30,003 bases of DNA, taken from contig CAYRTD010000031.1 of NCBI GenBank assembly GCA_964426915.1, forward strand, positions 1 to 30,003, given 5' to 3'. Below the pieces are notes generated by a model. The model did no database searches. It had not been told where the DNA came from and saw only the letters and a list, made by a program, of their open reading frames with translations. A program made the position numbers and the translations under genes. Source of the DNA: CAYRTD01 sp964426915 (GTDB taxonomy: Bacteria > Bacteroidota > Bacteroidia > Bacteroidales > GCA-2748055). Shown in pieces: positions 1-6,913 of the stretch; the first letter of the stretch is position 1, and each line of letters starts with the position of its first letter.

Positions 1-1
1 A

Positions 2-139
2 CCAATACCGATTTATCGGTATGACTTACCAGATAATGCAAAAACATTATCGACTAACTCCTATGAGCACCTTGATATCGGACATTATGGACAGACACTA
101 TTTAGTCCCCAGCAAATGAGTTTGCGTAAAAAAAAATAA
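2..139 (+). CDS. Partial open frame entering from the left edge, unknown product
   Basis: A frame open from base 2 ends at TAA 137-139 and encodes about 45 residues ending in Arg-Lys-Lys-Lys. I do not recognise the protein. The 27-bp block shared with the right edge of the window (74-100) lies inside it, read as D-I-G-H-Y-G-Q-T-L. On the opposite strand at the right edge the same block is read in the same frame, preceded by a similar Glu-His pair. This could be the tail of a transposase running through its terminal repeat, or a chance open frame. Its start lies outside the window. Confidence 0.25.
   Translation, partial: PIPIYRYDLPDNAKTLSTNSYEHLDIGHYGQTLFSPQQMSLRKKK
74..100. repeat. 27-bp terminal-inverted-repeat-like block, left copy
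   Basis: The block begins GATATCGGACATTATGGACA and ends GACACTA. It is found again, perfectly and inverted, at 29955-29981. Matching inverted blocks near both window edges, with the presumed element interior pointing outward in each case, look like insertion-sequence ends. Inward of the block the two copies share only scattered bases (GAGCA, GGA), as expected for left and right ends of one IS type or for diverged copies. No transposase is visible, so the family is unassigned. Confidence 0.55.
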
Positions 140-199
140 CTGGAGAAGTGGCACCTTTAAATAAAGAGTTACATGTAAGACAAACACAAAATAGTTTTT

Positions 200-1246
200 A
201 TGACTGAATACGACCACACAGCTAAGAAACAAAATATCCTTCCAGCCGGTATTTTTCTAGTTATTATTATTGTATTTTTAATCGTTGCAGATCTGTTGAC
301 TGGTAGTATAGGTCTAAGTATGAGTGATGTAAGTCAAAAATTATTTATTGAAAATGATAATAGTGTCGCATGGATTAGCCTTCATGAATTCAGAATACCA
401 CGGCTTATAACTGCTGTTATTTCGGGTATAGCCTTATCGGTTAGCGGCTTGCAGATGCAAACCGTATTTCGTAATCCCCTTGCCGGACCCTATGTATTGG
501 GAATAAGCTCAGGTGCAGCCCTTGGGGTGGCTCTGCTTGTGCTTGGATTTCCGGGTTTGTTTAAATTTTCTGTAATTGCTTCTTCGAATAACCTGCTGAT
601 GGTAATTGCTGCCTGGATTGGTGCTGCGGCTATTTTGTTTCTTATTTTGATATTATCTTTCAGACTCCGTAATGTAATGACCATTTTAATCCTCGGAATT
701 ATGCTGGCCAGCGGAATCTCTGCCATAATAAACATACTACAGTATTTCAGCCAGGAATCGGCATTGAAATCATTCGTTATATGGACAATGGGCAGTCTTA
801 GTGGTGTAACTTCCGAACAGATCCCTTATATGCTTCTGGGTTTTTTCCCGGGGATCATTCTCGCTTTTTTCATTATCAAACCCTCCAACGCAATGCTGCT
901 CGGGGAGAATTATGCACGATCACTGGGTGCGCGAATAGTTAGCTACAGAATATTGGTTTTCACGTCTACTGCCTTGCTTACAGGAACCGTTACAGCCTTT
1001 TGCGGACCCATCGGATTTATTGGCATCGCTGTACCGCACTTAGCCCGGATGGTCACCAGGACTTCCCGTTTTGGAATTTTGTTTCTCTTTTCCATCCTTA
1101 TCGGAACCGCGCTGATGTTATTAAGCGATATATTATCACAAATGCCGGGAAGTGAAATGATCCTTCCCCTGAATGCCATAACTTCCTTAATAGGAATTCC
1201 GGTTGTAATATGGATTGTTATCGGAAGAAAAAGTCTGTTCAGCTGA
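200..1246 (+). CDS. FecCD/BtuC-type ABC transporter permease
   Basis: Inner-membrane permease of a siderophore, heme or cobalamin importer; the substrate cannot be told from the sequence. The 348 residues match the family length (about 330-350) and form many hydrophobic helices. Family landmarks are R-I-P-R near residue 65, RNPLA at 91-95, ISSGA at 102-106, and the G-F-I-G-I-A-V-P-H block near residue 275 that contacts the ATPase. The stop codon overlaps the ATPase start by one base (TGATG), so the pair is translationally coupled. No periplasmic binding protein or TonB-dependent receptor is visible; they would lie upstream of the edge, beyond the putative IS end, or elsewhere. Confidence 0.93.
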   Translation: MTEYDHTAKKQNILPAGIFLVIIIVFLIVADLLTGSIGLSMSDVSQKLFIENDNSVAWISLHEFRIPRLITAVISGIALSVSGLQMQTVFRNPLAGPYVLGISSGAALGVALLVLGFPGLFKFSVIASSNNLLMVIAAWIGAAAILFLILILSFRLRNVMTILILGIMLASGISAIINILQYFSQESALKSFVIWTMGSLSGVTSEQIPYMLLGFFPGIILAFFIIKPSNAMLLGENYARSLGARIVSYRILVFTSTALLTGTVTAFCGPIGFIGIAVPHLARMVTRTSRFGILFLFSILIGTALMLLSDILSQMPGSEMILPLNAITSLIGIPVVIWIVIGRKSLFS

Positions 1247-2292
1247 TGAGAAAACAGGATATAAAAATAGAAATTCAAAATTGCCATTTCGGATATCATA
1301 AGAAAGGACAAAAGAATATCCTGCTTGAAGATATCAGCTTAATGGCCTTCCAGGGAGAACTTATCGCCCTGATAGGTAAAAATGGTTCGGGTAAAACCAC
1401 ATTCTTGAGAACACTTACCGGCTTACAGCAGCTATTGGAGGGAAAAATAAGTATTGAGCAAAAAAATGTTTCAGATTTTCATGCCAATGAATTAGCCCGT
1501 AAAGTTGGGTTTGTATCTACATTTATTCCCGATAATCCTGAAATGACCGTGGAGGAGCTTGTCAGGATAGGAAGATATCCCTATACAAATTTTTTCGGGG
1601 TACTTCGTCTTCATGATATCCACAAAGTAAAGGAAGCAATTGATATTTGCGGAATAAAGGATCTGCAAGGGAAAAAGATAAGCGAAATTAGTGACGGAGA
1701 GAGGCAAAGAACCATGCTGGCGAGAGTGTTTGCCCAGGATACGGATATTATTCTTCTTGATGAACCAACCTCATTTCTGGATATTCCAAATAAATTCGAC
1801 ATATTTAATTTACTTGGAAAACTGTCTAAGGAAGGAAAAATCATTATTTTTACCACACATGACCTGAATCTGGCCACAAGATATGCCGATAAAATATGGT
1901 TAATAAAAGGACGATCTGTTGCTGAAGGAGCTCCAGAGGACCTTTTCCTGGGAACCGAAATGAGAGAGCAGTTTGTATCGGATAAGCTTACCATAGATCC
2001 TGAGACCGGGGAGATCGGTCCGAAGTTTCATCCGGGAAAATCCCTTATTCTTCATGTCGGCAAAGACTGTGAATTGGCCGAAATATGGACAAAAAGAGCC
2101 TTTGCCCGCAGGGGAATTGTTGTTTTATGTGATGAAAATGAGGCAGTGAAAGATAGTGTCAGGGTATTTATTTCTAAAGAAAAGAATAAATATATTTGGA
2201 ATCTTCAAAAGGAAAATCAAAATTTGTTTTTAACAAGTATATATTTACTCATTAATCAACTAGAAAATTCAATCAGCCATGAGCTCAATTAG
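1246..2292 (+). CDS. ABC transporter ATPase, FecE/BtuD type, with C-terminal extension
   Basis: Energises the preceding permease. I place the start at ATG 1246, which overlaps the permease stop; an in-frame start at 1210 would lie inside the permease. Walker A is GKNGSGKT (44-51), the signature loop is ISDGERQR (148-155, a variant of LSGGQ seen in this family), Walker B is DIILLDEP (167-174) and the switch histidine is near 205. At 348 residues it is about 90 longer than typical FecE or BtuD. The tail after about residue 255 has alternating beta and alpha character and no motif I recognise. Similar tails occur in Bacteroidota members of the family; its role is unknown. Confidence 0.92.
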   Translation: MRKQDIKIEIQNCHFGYHKKGQKNILLEDISLMAFQGELIALIGKNGSGKTTFLRTLTGLQQLLEGKISIEQKNVSDFHANELARKVGFVSTFIPDNPEMTVEELVRIGRYPYTNFFGVLRLHDIHKVKEAIDICGIKDLQGKKISEISDGERQRTMLARVFAQDTDIILLDEPTSFLDIPNKFDIFNLLGKLSKEGKIIIFTTHDLNLATRYADKIWLIKGRSVAEGAPEDLFLGTEMREQFVSDKLTIDPETGEIGPKFHPGKSLILHVGKDCELAEIWTKRAFARRGIVVLCDENEAVKDSVRVFISKEKNKYIWNLQKENQNLFLTSIYLLINQLENSISHELN

Positions 2293-2497
2293 AAAAGCAA
2301 TAGCTTATTTCCTGAGTCTGCTTGTACTTGCTTTCTGTATCCTTGCCATACTGGGTATATGGGAAATAATTGAACTGGAAAACCTATTAAGCAGAATGTT
2401 CCAGTCTATGATGGTTATTTTAGCAGCCGCTGCGGTTATTGTGTTTATTTTTGCAATAATGTTGAGGGGGAGGGGTATTGGGGATGAGGAGGATTAG
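2279..2497 (+). CDS. Small two-helix membrane protein
   Basis: 72 residues with two hydrophobic helices (about 7-27 and 43-62) and an acidic C-terminus (G-D-E-E-D). It starts 14 bases inside the ATPase gene and is probably translated with it. The last 53 bases also encode the C-terminus of the minus-strand glycosyltransferase. I know no family for it. It may be an accessory subunit of the importer, but only the operon position supports that. Confidence 0.6.
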   Translation: MSSIRKAIAYFLSLLVLAFCILAILGIWEIIELENLLSRMFQSMMVILAAAAVIVFIFAIMLRGRGIGDEED

Positions 2498-3650
2498 CAT
2501 CTTTGAAAGGGATGACCTCTTTTTTTTTTACTTGTGGTTCTTTGAGTATTCTTACCAGAAGACCTGCATTAATATTGTTTTCGTAAGGTGACAATACCTG
2601 TTTCCGGATATTTATATCCTTCGCCGTAAATGCTGAATCCAATGTTTTTCTGATTTTTATCATTATTTCTGCCGGGGAGTTTGCTGTTTCGCATAATTCC
2701 TTCAGTTCATTTTCACCTGTGACCAAACGGTTGGCAATACAATGCCTTCCTGTAAATAACGATTCCAGAAGTTTGAGTTTTACTCCCGTATCCTGAAAGC
2801 TAAAAAGAATATTTGCCTGGGCATTACGTATCAGCTCCTTCATTTCCTGTTTACCGGGGGAAGCAATTATCCGGATATGTTCATGCTGACGTATTTTTTT
2901 TTCCAGTGTTCCATGGGGATCTTTACCAGCTATTATTACAGGATAATTGATTTTCCTGAAAACACTATCAATAAGATGATTTACCGCCTTAATATTTTCA
3001 GGAACACTGAGATTTCCATGATATAAAAGATAATCTCCCTTACCGGGAAGGATATCAACTTTGTCGTTTGAATGAAATGCACTTAGAAAAAAAACATTTT
3101 TAAATTTTATCCGGAAATAACGGAATTCTTTTTCTGAGATTGCAGCGATGTAATCTGCGTATTTTAATTGTCGTTCACTAAAATACAATTTCGCCGACTC
3201 CAAAAGAAAGAAAAACTTTTTACGGATATTCTTCTCAGACTTGAAAAGTTTAAAATAATAACGATGCTCTATGTTATGTGCTCTCAGTATTTTTAAGCGA
3301 TCTCTCAGGCTTTTATGACTGAGATAATAGCTTGAGTGTATACCCTCGAAGAAAACCGGGTCGGAATCTTTTTGAAGATTATTTAAAAGTTCCCGGGATC
3401 TTCGGGAAAAGATAATGTAGGGTTTCAGGCTAAGCTGTGAGATAAGGCCGGTTTTGCGTGGATAATAATACACTCTTTCACAAAGCTTTTCCAGTCCGGG
3501 TGCTTCCTCCCGGTCGTATTTGAATGAGTGTAAAGAAATTTTAATACCGGCTTCTTTAAGTGCTTTTAATTTATAATATACATCTATTACTCCTCCATAA
3601 TCCGGAGGATAAGGTGTATTAAAACTAATTATATGTATATGCTTATTCAA
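2445..3650 (-). CDS. Glycosyltransferase family 4-like protein
   Basis: A 401-residue GT-B-fold glycosyltransferase, probably moving an activated sugar to a surface polysaccharide, lipid or protein. The N-terminal half opens with a Rossmann strand and the typical PYPPDYGG motif (residues 13-20), which in GT4 enzymes precedes the acceptor site. The C-terminal half has YHGNLS (near 210), V-I-I-A-G-K (near 240) and the donor-site region with K-L-L-E-S (near 290). The canonical E-x7-E is blurred. The only usable start is TTG at 3650; no ATG occurs for most of the gene and a TAA lies five codons upstream. The 3' end overlaps the small membrane protein gene on the other strand. Donor and acceptor cannot be read from the sequence. 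Confidence 0.82.
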   Translation of the reverse strand: MNKHIHIISFNTPYPPDYGGVIDVYYKLKALKEAGIKISLHSFKYDREEAPGLEKLCERVYYYPRKTGLISQLSLKPYIIFSRRSRELLNNLQKDSDPVFFEGIHSSYYLSHKSLRDRLKILRAHNIEHRYYFKLFKSEKNIRKKFFFLLESAKLYFSERQLKYADYIAAISEKEFRYFRIKFKNVFFLSAFHSNDKVDILPGKGDYLLYHGNLSVPENIKAVNHLIDSVFRKINYPVIIAGKDPHGTLEKKIRQHEHIRIIASPGKQEMKELIRNAQANILFSFQDTGVKLKLLESLFTGRHCIANRLVTGENELKELCETANSPAEIMIKIRKTLDSAFTAKDINIRKQVLSPYENNINAGLLVRILKEPQVKKKEVIPFKDANPPHPQYPSPSTLLQK

Positions 3651-3668
3651 AATAAGAAAAAGTTATAT

Positions 3669-3767
3669 CACTTGTCCATTGGAAATGTAGGGTAAGTGGT
3701 CATTATTATAAGCTGGTTTCGTGCTTTGGACCGGTTTTCAAACCTGTCGGGTATTCCAAACGCCCGA
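3669..3767. other. Foldable element with a possible pseudoknot, possibly a structured leader
   Basis: Three helices can be drawn on the plus strand. 3669-3677 pairs with 3690-3698 (9 bp, two G-U). 3729-3736 pairs with 3741-3748 around a TTCA tetraloop (one mismatch). 3747-3752 pairs with 3762-3767. The loop of the third contains TCCAAA (3755-3760), complementary to TTTGGA at 3725-3730, which allows a pseudoknot or an alternative fold. On the minus strand the same stretch would be the 5' leader of the glycosyltransferase. I tested a tRNA reading and rejected it. No known RNA class was recognised. Confidence 0.3.
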
Positions 3768-3865
3768 ATGTGATAGTGCTATAAAATTAACCATTTTTTT
3801 TTATATCCGACATAACAAAATTATACTTTCTCCGTATATATATAAAGAGAAAACAAAAACTATTG

Positions 3866-3880
3866 TGGCACAGATTTTGA
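3866..3880 (+). promoter_or_regulatory. Sigma-54-like promoter
   Basis: TGGCAC-N5-TTGA. The GG (3867-3868) and the GA in the -12 box position (3879-3880) are 10 bases apart, the strict sigma-54 spacing. The -12 box has GA where the consensus is GC, so the match is imperfect. Transcription would start near 3892 and reach an intrinsic terminator about 90 nt later with no gene between. Confidence 0.4.
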
Positions 3881-3890
3881 GTCATAATTA

Positions 3891-3980
3891 AAAGAGAGAA
3901 AATAGTTATAGTTTTCTTTTCATAGATAGTTTTAGGGTTAGTTAGTTAAAGTGTCGCCTGTGAAGGTGGCACTTTTTTTT
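3891..3980 (+). ncRNA. Candidate small RNA of about 90 nt
   Basis: The interval runs from the start predicted by the sigma-54-like promoter to an intrinsic terminator. It contains no convincing gene. A first hairpin has GAAAA/TTTTC at its core (about 3894-3922, nine pairs with two G-U, loop TAGTTATAG), followed by a single-stranded GGGTTAGTTAGTT stretch and the terminator hairpin. A plus-strand terminator here cannot serve the neighbours: the upstream gene reads away and argS lies downstream. An attenuated argS leader is the main alternative, but argS has its own promoter at 4100-4131. Confidence 0.4.
3948..3980 (+). terminator. Intrinsic terminator, plus strand
   Basis: AGTGTCGCC (3950-3958) pairs with GGTGGCACT (3965-3973) with two G-U pairs, extended by two A-T pairs, around the loop TGTGAA. 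It is followed directly by a run of eight T (3973-3980). No annotated gene on the plus strand ends upstream of it. Confidence 0.75.
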
Positions 3981-4001
3981 GCACGCCCCCGGCAAAAACG
4001 G

Positions 4002-4047
4002 GGCAGGCCCGCCTGCCGTTGCGCTGGCCATCCTTAGGCGGGCAGGC
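4002..4047. repeat. GC-rich inverted repeat
   Basis: CCCGCCT (4008-4014) is complementary to AGGCGGG (4036-4042), and GGCAGG (4002-4007) to CCTGCC (4012-4017). The GC content contrasts sharply with the AT-rich flanks. Dispersed GC-rich inverted repeats of this kind are common between genes in Bacteroidota; other copies would have to be sought outside the window. Confidence 0.55.
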
Positions 4048-4064
4048 TTGATCTCGAACATTAT

Positions 4065-4084
4065 GTTCCGATAGCTATCGGAAC
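4065..4084. repeat. Perfect 20-bp palindrome
   Basis: GTTCCGATAGCTATCGGAAC equals its own reverse complement over all 20 bases. The core CCGATAGCTATCGG is, to my knowledge, an abundant dispersed palindrome in many Bacteroidota genomes. It sits directly after the GC-rich repeat and just upstream of the argS promoter. Only one copy is present in this window. Confidence 0.7.
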
Positions 4085-4093
4085 AAACACTTG

Positions 4094-4131
4094 ACTTAAT
4101 TGACAGACTTTAATTAAGTGTATTATATTTG
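4094..4131 (+). promoter_or_regulatory. argS promoter with overlapping inverted repeat
   Basis: A -33 box TTGACA (4100-4105) and a -7 box TATATTTG (4124-4131, consensus TAnnTTTG) are separated as expected for the Bacteroidota housekeeping sigma factor. ACTTAATT (4094-4101) and AATTAAGT (4112-4119) form an inverted repeat overlapping the -33 box and spacer, a possible operator. The start codon of argS follows about 20 bases after the -7 box. Confidence 0.65.
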
Positions 4132-4151
4132 CACTTTGAAAATCTGATATT

Positions 4152-5942
4152 ATGATCCTCATACAAGAAATAATACTGGAAGGTTTAAAAACCGCAATAA
4201 AAGAACTCTATAATACGGAAGCAAAACCCGGACAACTGCAAATCCAGAAGACCAGGAAGGAGTTTGAAGGCGATTACACCATTGTGGTATTTCCTCTTTT
4301 AAAGATCAGTAATAAATCCCCTGAAATTACTGCCACCGAATTAGGTGATTATTTATTACATTCGAAAAAAGAAATATCGGATTTCAATGTGATTAAAGGA
4401 TTTCTCAACCTGAAAACGGGGGAAGCTTTGTGGATAGAAATTCTTAGGGATATCAGGAAGGCTGAAAAATTCGGTTTCCAGACGGTAAATGTGGAATTAC
4501 CTGCGGTAATGGTGGAGTTTTCTTCACCCAACACGAATAAACCTCTTCATCTTGGACATATAAGAAATAATTTATTGGGCGATTCAGTTTCAAAGATCCT
4601 TCATGCAGCCGGCAGGGAGGTAAAAAGAGTGAATCTTGTTAATGACCGGGGCATACATATTTGCAAATCCATGTTAGCCTGGAAGAAATTCGGAAATGGT
4701 GAAACTCCTGAAATTGCCCATAAGAAAGGGGATCATCTCGTAGGGGATTATTATGTACGCTTCGATCAGGAATACAAAAGAGAGATTAATTCACTGATGG
4801 AGAAAGGTTACTCACGTGAAGAAGCTGAAGAAAAAAGTGAATTGATGGCAGAGGCACGTGATATGCTCAGAAAATGGGAACAAGGAGATAAGGAAACCTG
4901 GAATTTGTGGGGGAAAATGAATCACTGGGTATATGAAGGATTTGATGAAACATACAAACGTCTGGGAGTAAGATTCGATAAGATTTATTATGAGTCGGAA
5001 ACATACAAGCTTGGAAGATCTCTTGTACTGCAGGGTCTTGAAAAGGATGTGCTGAAACAGAAGGAGGATGGTTCAATATGGGCCGATCTCCGGGATGAGG
5101 GTCTTGACGATAAGCTGCTGCTCAGGTCTGATGGCACCTCCGTTTATATGACTCAGGATCTGGGTACTGCCCATCAGCGGTTTACAGAATTTGATCTTGA
5201 TAAGCACATATATGTGGTAGGCAACGAACAAAATTATCACTTTAAGGTTCTGGCTATCATATTGAAAAAACTTGGTTTTGAGTGGGCCGACAAGATCTAT
5301 CATTTGTCTTATGGGATGGTAGAGCTTCCCGAAGGAAAGATGAAATCGCGTGAAGGTACCGTCGTTGATGCTGATGATCTAATGGATGAGATGGAGAAAA
5401 CCGCCAGAGAGATGTCCGATGAACTCGGTAAGCTGGCTGAAATAAGCAATGAACAAAAGGATGATATTTTTCGTCAGGTCGGTATGGGAGCCTTGAAATA
5501 TTTTATTCTCAAAGTAGATCCGAAAAAAAATATGACCTTCAATCCCTTGGAGTCTATCGACTTTAATGGAAATACCGGTCCCTTTATCCAGTATACCTTT
5601 GCCCGGATTCATTCGGTATTAAGAAAATCGGGCGAAATTATCCCCTCTATACCAGACAGCTACGCAGAGAGAATTTCTGATAAGGAATTATCTCTTATTA
5701 AGTACATCTATAATTTTCCGGAAGTTGTTCAGGATTCGGCTGCAGAATTAAATCCGGCTGTGATTGCGAATTTTTTGTATGAAGTAGCACGTGAGTTTAA
5801 TCAGTTTTATCACGATCACCCAATCCTGAATGCTGAAGAAGACGATATAAGAGCTTTCAGGTTAAATCTCAGCTTTGCTGCAGGGACAGTTATTCAAAAT
5901 GGAATGTACCTTCTGGGTATTGAGGTCCCCGAAAGAATGTAA
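4152..5942 (+). CDS. argS: Arginyl-tRNA synthetase
   Basis: Cytoplasmic class I synthetase that charges tRNA-Arg. 596 residues is normal for bacterial ArgRS. The N-terminal tRNA-binding domain (about 1-110) precedes the catalytic core with SSPNTNKPLHLGH, in which HLGH (133-136) is the HIGH motif. The second ATP motif is KMKSR (396-400), the usual degenerate KMSKS of this enzyme. The C-terminal helical anticodon-binding domain ends in the typical hydrophobic G-(M/I)-x-L-L-G-I-E-V-P-E-R-M. It stands alone behind its own promoter and converges with folD, with 29 bases between the stops. Confidence 0.98.
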   Translation: MILIQEIILEGLKTAIKELYNTEAKPGQLQIQKTRKEFEGDYTIVVFPLLKISNKSPEITATELGDYLLHSKKEISDFNVIKGFLNLKTGEALWIEILRDIRKAEKFGFQTVNVELPAVMVEFSSPNTNKPLHLGHIRNNLLGDSVSKILHAAGREVKRVNLVNDRGIHICKSMLAWKKFGNGETPEIAHKKGDHLVGDYYVRFDQEYKREINSLMEKGYSREEAEEKSELMAEARDMLRKWEQGDKETWNLWGKMNHWVYEGFDETYKRLGVRFDKIYYESETYKLGRSLVLQGLEKDVLKQKEDGSIWADLRDEGLDDKLLLRSDGTSVYMTQDLGTAHQRFTEFDLDKHIYVVGNEQNYHFKVLAIILKKLGFEWADKIYHLSYGMVELPEGKMKSREGTVVDADDLMDEMEKTAREMSDELGKLAEISNEQKDDIFRQVGMGALKYFILKVDPKKNMTFNPLESIDFNGNTGPFIQYTFARIHSVLRKSGEIIPSIPDSYAERISDKELSLIKYIYNFPEVVQDSAAELNPAVIANFLYEVAREFNQFYHDHPILNAEEDDIRAFRLNLSFAAGTVIQNGMYLLGIEVPERM

Positions 5943-5971
5943 GGAATAGAAAATACGGTAATTCTATGCTA

Positions 5972-6853
5972 TCAGGAATAGATCTCTTTTTTTGCAGCCA
6001 GTAAAGTATTTTTCAGTAATGAAACAATGGTCATGGGACCAACTCCACCCGGGACCGGAGTTATAAAAGAACATTTCGGGGAAACTTCCTCAAAAATGAC
6101 ATCCCCTTTAAGCCTGAATCCCGATTTGGTTTCGGTTGAGGGAACCCGCGTGGTTCCTACATCGATAACTACGGCACCTTCTTTAACCATATCCCCGGAA
6201 ATAAATCCGGGATTTCCCAGAGCTGCTATTAATATATCGGCCTGCCGGGTAATGGAGGGTAGATCGTGTGTACGGCTGTGACACATTGTAACAGTGCAGT
6301 TTCCGGGATCACTTTTCTGTCCAAGTAAAATGCTCATGGGTTTTCCGACAATGTTACTTCTTCCAACGACAACACAGTGCTTACCGGAGGTAGGGATATT
6401 ATATCTTCGGATAAGTTCCATTATGCCCGACGGTGTTGCGGATATATAACCCGGGAGTCCTATAACCATTCTCCCGAGATTAACAGGATGAAATCCATCT
6501 ACATCCTTTGAAGGATTAATACTTTCAATGATCTTATTTTCAGAGATGTGAGAGGGGAGGGGTAATTGTACGATGAATCCGTCTATTTCGGGATCTTCAT
6601 TCAGTTCATAAATTTTATTGAGTAATTCTTCCTCAGTTACATCATCCTCATACCTTATCAAAGAGGATCCGAAACCAACCTGCTCGCAGGCCTTCACCTT
6701 ATGATTGACATAGGTTTCGCTTCCGCCGTCATGACCAACCAACACTGCCGCAAGATGGGGTTGTTTCAGCCCACTTTTAAGCATTGATTTAACTTCTTCA
6801 GCAATTTCGTCTTTGATGATGGCTGCAGTCTTTTTTCCTTCGATAAGTTTCAT
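5972..6853 (-). CDS. folD: Methylenetetrahydrofolate dehydrogenase/cyclohydrolase
   Basis: Bifunctional cytoplasmic enzyme interconverting 5,10-methylene-THF, 5,10-methenyl-THF and 10-formyl-THF. 293 residues is standard. Seen in sequence: the substrate motif around Y-V-N-H-K with its catalytic lysine (near residue 52), Q-L-P-L-P near 98, the K-D-V-D-G-F-H block near 118, the nucleotide-binding VVGRSNIVGKP (near 160) and the C-terminal TPVPGGVGPMT. It lies 60 bases downstream of ffh on the same strand and is probably co-transcribed with it. Confidence 0.97.
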   Translation of the reverse strand: MKLIEGKKTAAIIKDEIAEEVKSMLKSGLKQPHLAAVLVGHDGGSETYVNHKVKACEQVGFGSSLIRYEDDVTEEELLNKIYELNEDPEIDGFIVQLPLPSHISENKIIESINPSKDVDGFHPVNLGRMVIGLPGYISATPSGIMELIRRYNIPTSGKHCVVVGRSNIVGKPMSILLGQKSDPGNCTVTMCHSRTHDLPSITRQADILIAALGNPGFISGDMVKEGAVVIDVGTTRVPSTETKSGFRLKGDVIFEEVSPKCSFITPVPGGVGPMTIVSLLKNTLLAAKKEIYS

Positions 6854-6913
6854 GAAGATTTGTTTTATGATTTTTTAATATCCGGTGTCTTTGCTGTTAT
6901 GTTTTTTTTAATA

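Noticed and set aside
3700..3790. tRNA-like fold with a TCA anticodon-like loop (selenocysteine tRNA idea)
   Set aside because: No acceptor stem can be closed, the T-loop does not match TTCRANN, and no CCA-adjacent end is found.
3967..3983. Second sigma-54-like match TGGCAC...TTTGCA
   Set aside because: The GG-to-GC distance is 11 bases instead of 10, and the sequence is the terminator stem and T run.
5948..5970. Hairpin ATAGAA/TTCTAT between argS and folD as a bidirectional terminator
   Set aside because: Only six A/T-rich pairs with no T run on either strand.
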